Positions 60,749-64,000 of a stretch of 64,000 bases of DNA are shown here, in pieces. The translations under genes were made by a program, and so were the position numbers. Within the stretch, counting starts at the first letter, position 1. Each line of letters starts with the position of its first letter. Location of the stretch: NCBI GenBank assembly GCA_963835685.1, contig CAWIGI010000010.1, positions 62,001 to 126,000 of the forward strand, read 5' to 3'. The notes under the pieces were generated by a model. That model had not been told where the DNA came from and did no database searches. It worked only from the letters and a program-made list of their open reading frames with translations. The stretch comes from DATAGF01 sp963835685 (GTDB taxonomy: Bacteria; Actinomycetota; Thermoleophilia; Miltoncostaeales; Miltoncostaeaceae).

Positions 60749-61423
60749 TCAGGCGGGCGGCGCGGTCACGCGCTCCGCCCGCCAGCGGGCGATGGCCCCG
60801 TGGTCGCCCGACAGCAGCACCTCGGGGACCCGGCTGCCGCGGAACTCGGCCGGGCGGGTGTAGTGGGGGTGCTCCAAGCCACCGCCGAGCTCCTCGGAGA
60901 ACGACTCGCCCGCGAGGCTCTCCGCGTTGCCGAGGGCGCCCGGGATGCGCCGCCCGACCGCGTCGATCACCGCCATCGCCGCGACCTCGCCGCCGGCGAG
61001 CACGAAGGGCCCGAGGCTGATGGCGTCACCCGCCAGGTCCTCGTGGACGCGCTCGTCGAATCCCTCGTAGCGCCCGCACAGGAGCGCGACGGCGTCCTCC
61101 TCGGCGAGCTCGCGGGCGACGGCGTCCGTCAGGGGGCGCCCGCGCGGGGTCAGCACCACGACGCGCCGCCCCTCGCGGACCCGCTCGGCCGGCTCGCCGT
61201 AGACGGCCTCGAGCGCCGCGGCCATCACGTCCACCCGGATCACCATCCCCGGGCCGCCGCCGTAGGGGGAGTCGTCGACCTGGCCGTGCGGCAGCGGGGT
61301 GGTGTCGCGCGGGTTGAACGCCCGCAGCTCGAGGCCGGCCGAGAGCGCGGCGTTGGCCAGGTGGCGTGGACGCCGCATCCAGTCGAACCACTCGGGAAAG
61401 AGCGTGAAGACGTCGATCCGCAT
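60749..61423 (-). CDS. trmD: tRNA (guanine-N1)-methyltransferase TrmD
   Basis: TrmD makes m1G37. The 224-aa product has MRIDVFTLFPEWFDWM, DDSPYGGGPGMV, VLTPRGRPLTD, LLCGRYEGFDERV and GLEHPHYTRPAEFRG. Two details differ from well-studied enzymes: the SIGDYVL-type knot segment reads SLGPFVL, and the EDSF segment bearing the catalytic Asp reads GESF. ATG 61423 lies 2 bases after the rimM stop. A longer reading to 61615 is a shadow of rimM. Confidence 0.95.
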   Translation of the reverse strand: MRIDVFTLFPEWFDWMRRPRHLANAALSAGLELRAFNPRDTTPLPHGQVDDSPYGGGPGMVIRVDVMAAALEAVYGEPAERVREGRRVVVLTPRGRPLTDAVARELAEEDAVALLCGRYEGFDERVHEDLAGDAISLGPFVLAGGEVAAMAVIDAVGRRIPGALGNAESLAGESFSEELGGGLEHPHYTRPAEFRGSRVPEVLLSGDHGAIARWRAERVTAPPA

Positions 61424-61425
61424 CC

Positions 61426-61935
61426 TCAGCCCCCGAAGAGGTCGTCGCGGACGACGATCAGGCGCGCCGCCGGATCGATCTCCATGACCGCGTCGGCCGT
61501 GAAGGGCACGAGCAGCACCCCCTCTCCGCCCGACACCTCGAGGACGTCGTTCGCGGGGGAGCCGTGAACGGCGGTCACCCGTCCCGCCACCCGCCCCCCG
61601 ACCATCAGGTCGCACCCGACGAGGTCGCGGACGAAGAACGTGTCGGCGTCCGGGAGCGGGGCGAGGCGGTCGCCGGCCACCAGGATCTCGGCGCCGGCGA
61701 GGGCGGCCGCCTCGTCGCGGCTCGTGATCCCCTCGAAGGTGAGGATCGGGCGCTCGGGCGTACCGGCACGCCCGGCCAGCATCAGCCGGCGCGGCGGGCC
61801 GTCGCCGGCCAGGGCCTCGACCGCCTCGCCGGGGGCGAGGCCGCCGAGGGTCGCGCCGGTGGCCGTCGCCCGCACCGCGCCGCGCACGCCGTGAGGGCGG
61901 CCGATCACGCCGATCACCACGGGCGCCTCCGTCAT
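61426..61935 (-). CDS. rimM: Ribosome maturation factor RimM
   Basis: The 169-aa product has VVIGVIGRPHGVRGAVRATA (the IGxxHGxxG motif), then a PRC-barrel part: TFFVRDLVGCDLMVGGRVAG, VTAVHGSPANDVLEV and VLLVPFTADAVMEIDPAARL. It matures the 30S head with S19. Two bases before trmD. Confidence 0.96.
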   Translation of the reverse strand: MTEAPVVIGVIGRPHGVRGAVRATATGATLGGLAPGEAVEALAGDGPPRRLMLAGRAGTPERPILTFEGITSRDEAAALAGAEILVAGDRLAPLPDADTFFVRDLVGCDLMVGGRVAGRVTAVHGSPANDVLEVSGGEGVLLVPFTADAVMEIDPAARLIVVRDDLFGG

Positions 61936-61954
61936 CGCCCCGGGCGCGCCCCCG

Positions 61955-62203
61955 CTAGTCCACGATCTCGAGCGCCGCCCGCTCGCCGCGGGCCGTCGAG
62001 GCGGCGCGCAGCACGGTGCGAAGGGCGCGGGCGATGCGCCCCCCGCGCCCGATGACCTGGCCGAGGTCCTGCTCGGCGACGTAGAGCGAGATCACGCGGG
62101 AGGTGCCGTCGCGCTCCTCCTTCACCTCGACCTGGTCGGGGTTGTCGACCAGGCCGCGGGCCAGCGTCTGGATCATCGCGGCGAGCGGGCTCGGCTCGGC
62201 CAC
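61955..62203 (-). CDS. khpA: KH-domain RNA-binding protein KhpA
   Basis: The 82-aa product has AAMIQTLARGLVDNPDQVEV, ISLYVAEQDLGQVIGRGGRI (GxxG loop GRGG) and ARALRTVLRAAS. It is the small KH protein usual between rpsP and rimM. Confidence 0.95.
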   Translation of the reverse strand: MAEPSPLAAMIQTLARGLVDNPDQVEVKEERDGTSRVISLYVAEQDLGQVIGRGGRIARALRTVLRAASTARGERAALEIVD

Positions 62204-62208
62204 GCCGG

Positions 62209-62454
62209 CTACGCGGCGGCCTTCGCGGCGATCTTCATGAGCTTCCTCACCGCGGGGGTCGGCTGGGCGCCCTTGGCGATCCAGCCGTTGGCCTTGTCGA
62301 GGTCGATCTCGACGATCGACGGGTCGGTCTGCGGGTTGTAGCGCCCGATCGTCTCGATGGTCCGCCCGTCCCGGGGCGAGCGGGAGTCGGCGACGACCAC
62401 CCGGTAGATGGCGTTCTTCTTGCTGCCCACGCGGGCGAGGCGGATCTTGACCAC
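62209..62454 (-). CDS. rpsP: 30S ribosomal protein S16
   Basis: The 81-aa product begins VKIRLARVGSKKNAIYRVVV, ADSRSPRDGRTIETIGRYNP, complete S16. GTG start at 62454. Confidence 0.97.
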   Translation of the reverse strand: MVKIRLARVGSKKNAIYRVVVADSRSPRDGRTIETIGRYNPQTDPSIVEIDLDKANGWIAKGAQPTPAVRKLMKIAAKAAA

Positions 62455-62470
62455 GGTGCTCCTTGCTCGT

Positions 62471-63793
62471 TTACGAGGGACTGCCGAAGAGCGCCGGCAG
62501 GCCGCCGCGCCCCATCTGCTTCATCAGCTTGCGCATCTGCTTGAACTGCGACAGGAGCTGGTTGACCTCCTGGACGCTGGTGCCGCTGCCCGACGCGATG
62601 CGCCGCCGGCGGCTGCCGTTGATGATCTCCGGGTGGCGGCGCTCGGACGGGGTCATGCTGTGAATGATCGCCTCGATCCGGTCGAGCTGGCGGTCGTCCA
62701 CCTCCACGTCCTTCGCCTTGGCGACGGCGCGGAAGCCCGGGATCATGCCGAGGACCTGGGACATCGGGCCCATCTTGCGGACCTGCCCCATCTGCTCGAG
62801 GAAGTCCTCGAGCGTCAGCGATCCGCCGCGGATCTTCTGCTCCAGGGCCACCGGGTCGCCGAGCTCGACCGTCGCCTGCGCCTTCTCCACCAGGCTGAGG
62901 ACGTCGCCCATCCCGAGGATGCGCGAGGCCATGCGGTCGGGGTGGAAGGGCTCGAGCGCGTCGAGCTTCTCGCCCGTGCCGATGAACAGGATCGGCAGTC
63001 CGGTGACCGCCCGCACCGACAGCGCGGCGCCGCCGCGCGCGTCGCCGTCGAGCTTGGTGAGCGCGACGCCGTCGACGTGCGCGACCTCCGCGAAGGCCGC
63101 CGCCACCTCGACCGCGGTCTGGCCGGTCATGGCGTCGAGGACGAGCACCACGCTGGTGGGGTCCACCGCGTCCCGGACCCGCACGAGCTCGGCCATCATC
63201 TCCTCGTCGATCGTGAGGCGGCCGGCGGTGTCGACGATCACCAGGTCACGCCCGCCGCGCCGGGCGGCCTCGACCCCGCGCCGGGCGATGGCGGCGGCGT
63301 CGGTGCCGTCCTCGCGGTGCACCGGGACGTCGATCTGCGCCCCGAGCACCGCGAGCTGCTCGGCCGCGGCCGGGCGGTGCACGTCGCAGGCCACGAGCAT
63401 CGGGGCGCGTCCCTGGGAGTGGAAGTGCCGCGCGAGCTTGGCCGCGCAGGTCGTCTTGCCCGACCCCTGCAGGCCCGCCATGAGGACGATCGTGGGCGGC
63501 TTCGAGGCGAGCGCCAGAGCCACGTTCGCCTCGCCCATGAGGGCCGTGAGCTCCTCGCTGACGATCTTCACGACCTGCTGGTCGGGGGTGAGCGACTCCA
63601 TCACCTCGGCGCCCTTGGCGCGGGCGGCGATGGCCGTCGTCAGCTGCTTGACGACGGGAAGGCTGACGTCGGCCTCCAGCAGCGATAGCCGGATGGCGCG
63701 CATGGCCTGGTCGATGTCGGACTCGGTGAGCTTCCCGCGGCCCCGCAGGCCGGAGAAGACCCCCTGCAACTTGTCGGTGAGGGCGTCGAACAT
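62471..63793 (-). CDS. ffh: Signal recognition particle protein Ffh
   Basis: The 440-aa product has the NG domain (AGLQGSGKTTCAAKLARHF, CDVHRPAAAEQL, VDTAGRLTIDEEMM, TKLDGDARGGAALS) and the Met-rich M domain (SGTSVQEVNQLLSQFKQMRK, LMKQMGRGGLPALFG). It binds SRP RNA and signal sequences, and docks with FtsY encoded just upstream. Confidence 0.97.
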   Translation of the reverse strand: MFDALTDKLQGVFSGLRGRGKLTESDIDQAMRAIRLSLLEADVSLPVVKQLTTAIAARAKGAEVMESLTPDQQVVKIVSEELTALMGEANVALALASKPPTIVLMAGLQGSGKTTCAAKLARHFHSQGRAPMLVACDVHRPAAAEQLAVLGAQIDVPVHREDGTDAAAIARRGVEAARRGGRDLVIVDTAGRLTIDEEMMAELVRVRDAVDPTSVVLVLDAMTGQTAVEVAAAFAEVAHVDGVALTKLDGDARGGAALSVRAVTGLPILFIGTGEKLDALEPFHPDRMASRILGMGDVLSLVEKAQATVELGDPVALEQKIRGGSLTLEDFLEQMGQVRKMGPMSQVLGMIPGFRAVAKAKDVEVDDRQLDRIEAIIHSMTPSERRHPEIINGSRRRRIASGSGTSVQEVNQLLSQFKQMRKLMKQMGRGGLPALFGSPS

Positions 63794-63829
63794 GGGCGCA
63801 ACCGGCGATGTTAGCGGAGGCCGGGGCCC

Positions 63830-64000
63830 CTACTGTTCCGGCGAGAAGATCGCCTGCGCGAAGGCGCGGCCGTCGAAGGGCTGCAGGTCCTCCAGGCGCT
63901 CGCCGGACCCGACGAGCTTGACCGGGATGCCGAGCTCGCGCCGGATGGCCACGGCGATGCCCCCGCGGGCGGTGCCGTCCACCTTCGTCAGCACCACGCC
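63830..64000 (-). CDS. ftsY: Signal recognition particle receptor FtsY, 3' end only
   Basis: The last 56 codons read GVVLTKVDGTARGGIAVAIR, RELGIPVKLVGSGERLEDLQ, PFDGRAFAQAIF, with stop at 63830-63832. This is the FtsY G4-G5 end. The N-terminus is beyond the window. Confidence 0.95.
   Translation of the reverse strand, partial: GVVLTKVDGTARGGIAVAIRRELGIPVKLVGSGERLEDLQPFDGRAFAQAIFSPEQ

Overview
The window is high-GC bacterial chromosome with GTG-rich starts. Gene content (futalosine-type mqnE, a fused PafBC regulator, PknB-type kinases, NarL-type signalling, an ftsY-ffh-rpsP-khpA-rimM-trmD-rplS-rnhB block) points to an actinobacterium. Class Thermoleophilia is my best guess from the overall mix; that is inference, not proof.

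Layout. 0-9 kb: partial methyltransferase, tRNA-Asn, secreted propeller protein, thermonuclease-like nuclease, PLP decarboxylase, several small enzymes and a CYTH protein. 9.4-13.6 kb: the selenocysteine machinery, selA and selB overlapping by 4 nt, two NTF2-fold genes, and a clear tRNA-Sec(UCA) on the opposite strand. 13.6-21.5 kb: SRPBCC protein, secreted helical protein, luciferase-like oxidoreductase, thioesterase-recQ pair, DUF202 and Usp proteins, and a receptor Ser/Thr kinase whose outer part is a 16-fold Gly-x3 repeat. 21.5-25.7 kb (minus): cold-shock protein and trpA-trpB-trpF overlapping a NarL-type histidine kinase, facing two response regulators (25.8-27.1 kb). 27.3-38.3 kb: corA, HIT phosphorylase, phosphohexomutase, a small ABC exporter, mqnE, a DUF1802/2Fe-2S/MarR cluster, an IDH-type dehydrogenase and an aldo/keto reductase (AKR).

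38.2-45.7 kb is the most interesting stretch. A 7.4-kb block lies between two 53-bp direct repeats, both copies of the 3' end of the AKR gene, as if an element had inserted there and rebuilt the gene end. It carries an IS481-like transposase remnant, a HicB/ribbon-helix-helix protein with a C-terminal membrane anchor, and three divergent genes for secreted or anchored proteins. One has Trp-Asn-Trp-Thr repeats and a membrane anchor. One is an 801-aa Gln/Asn-rich protein of nine SPGDDG units, encoded largely by three apparently identical 555-bp tandem repeats. One is a two-part membrane protein. I read this as a candidate surface-fibre (possibly amyloid-like) module on an acquired island. The fibre idea is inference.

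45.7-64 kb: wax-ester-synthase-like acyltransferase, Nudix hydrolase, UbiA prenyltransferase, PafBC, a kinase lacking two catalytic residues, dprA-comM, then enolase-like, yraN, cupin and CapA genes on the plus strand ahead of the minus-strand ribosomal/SRP block that runs out of the window inside ftsY.

Caution: at least eight genes are split by 1-2 base frame changes in GC-rich runs while both halves keep recognisable family sequence. Consensus errors are at least as likely as gene decay.
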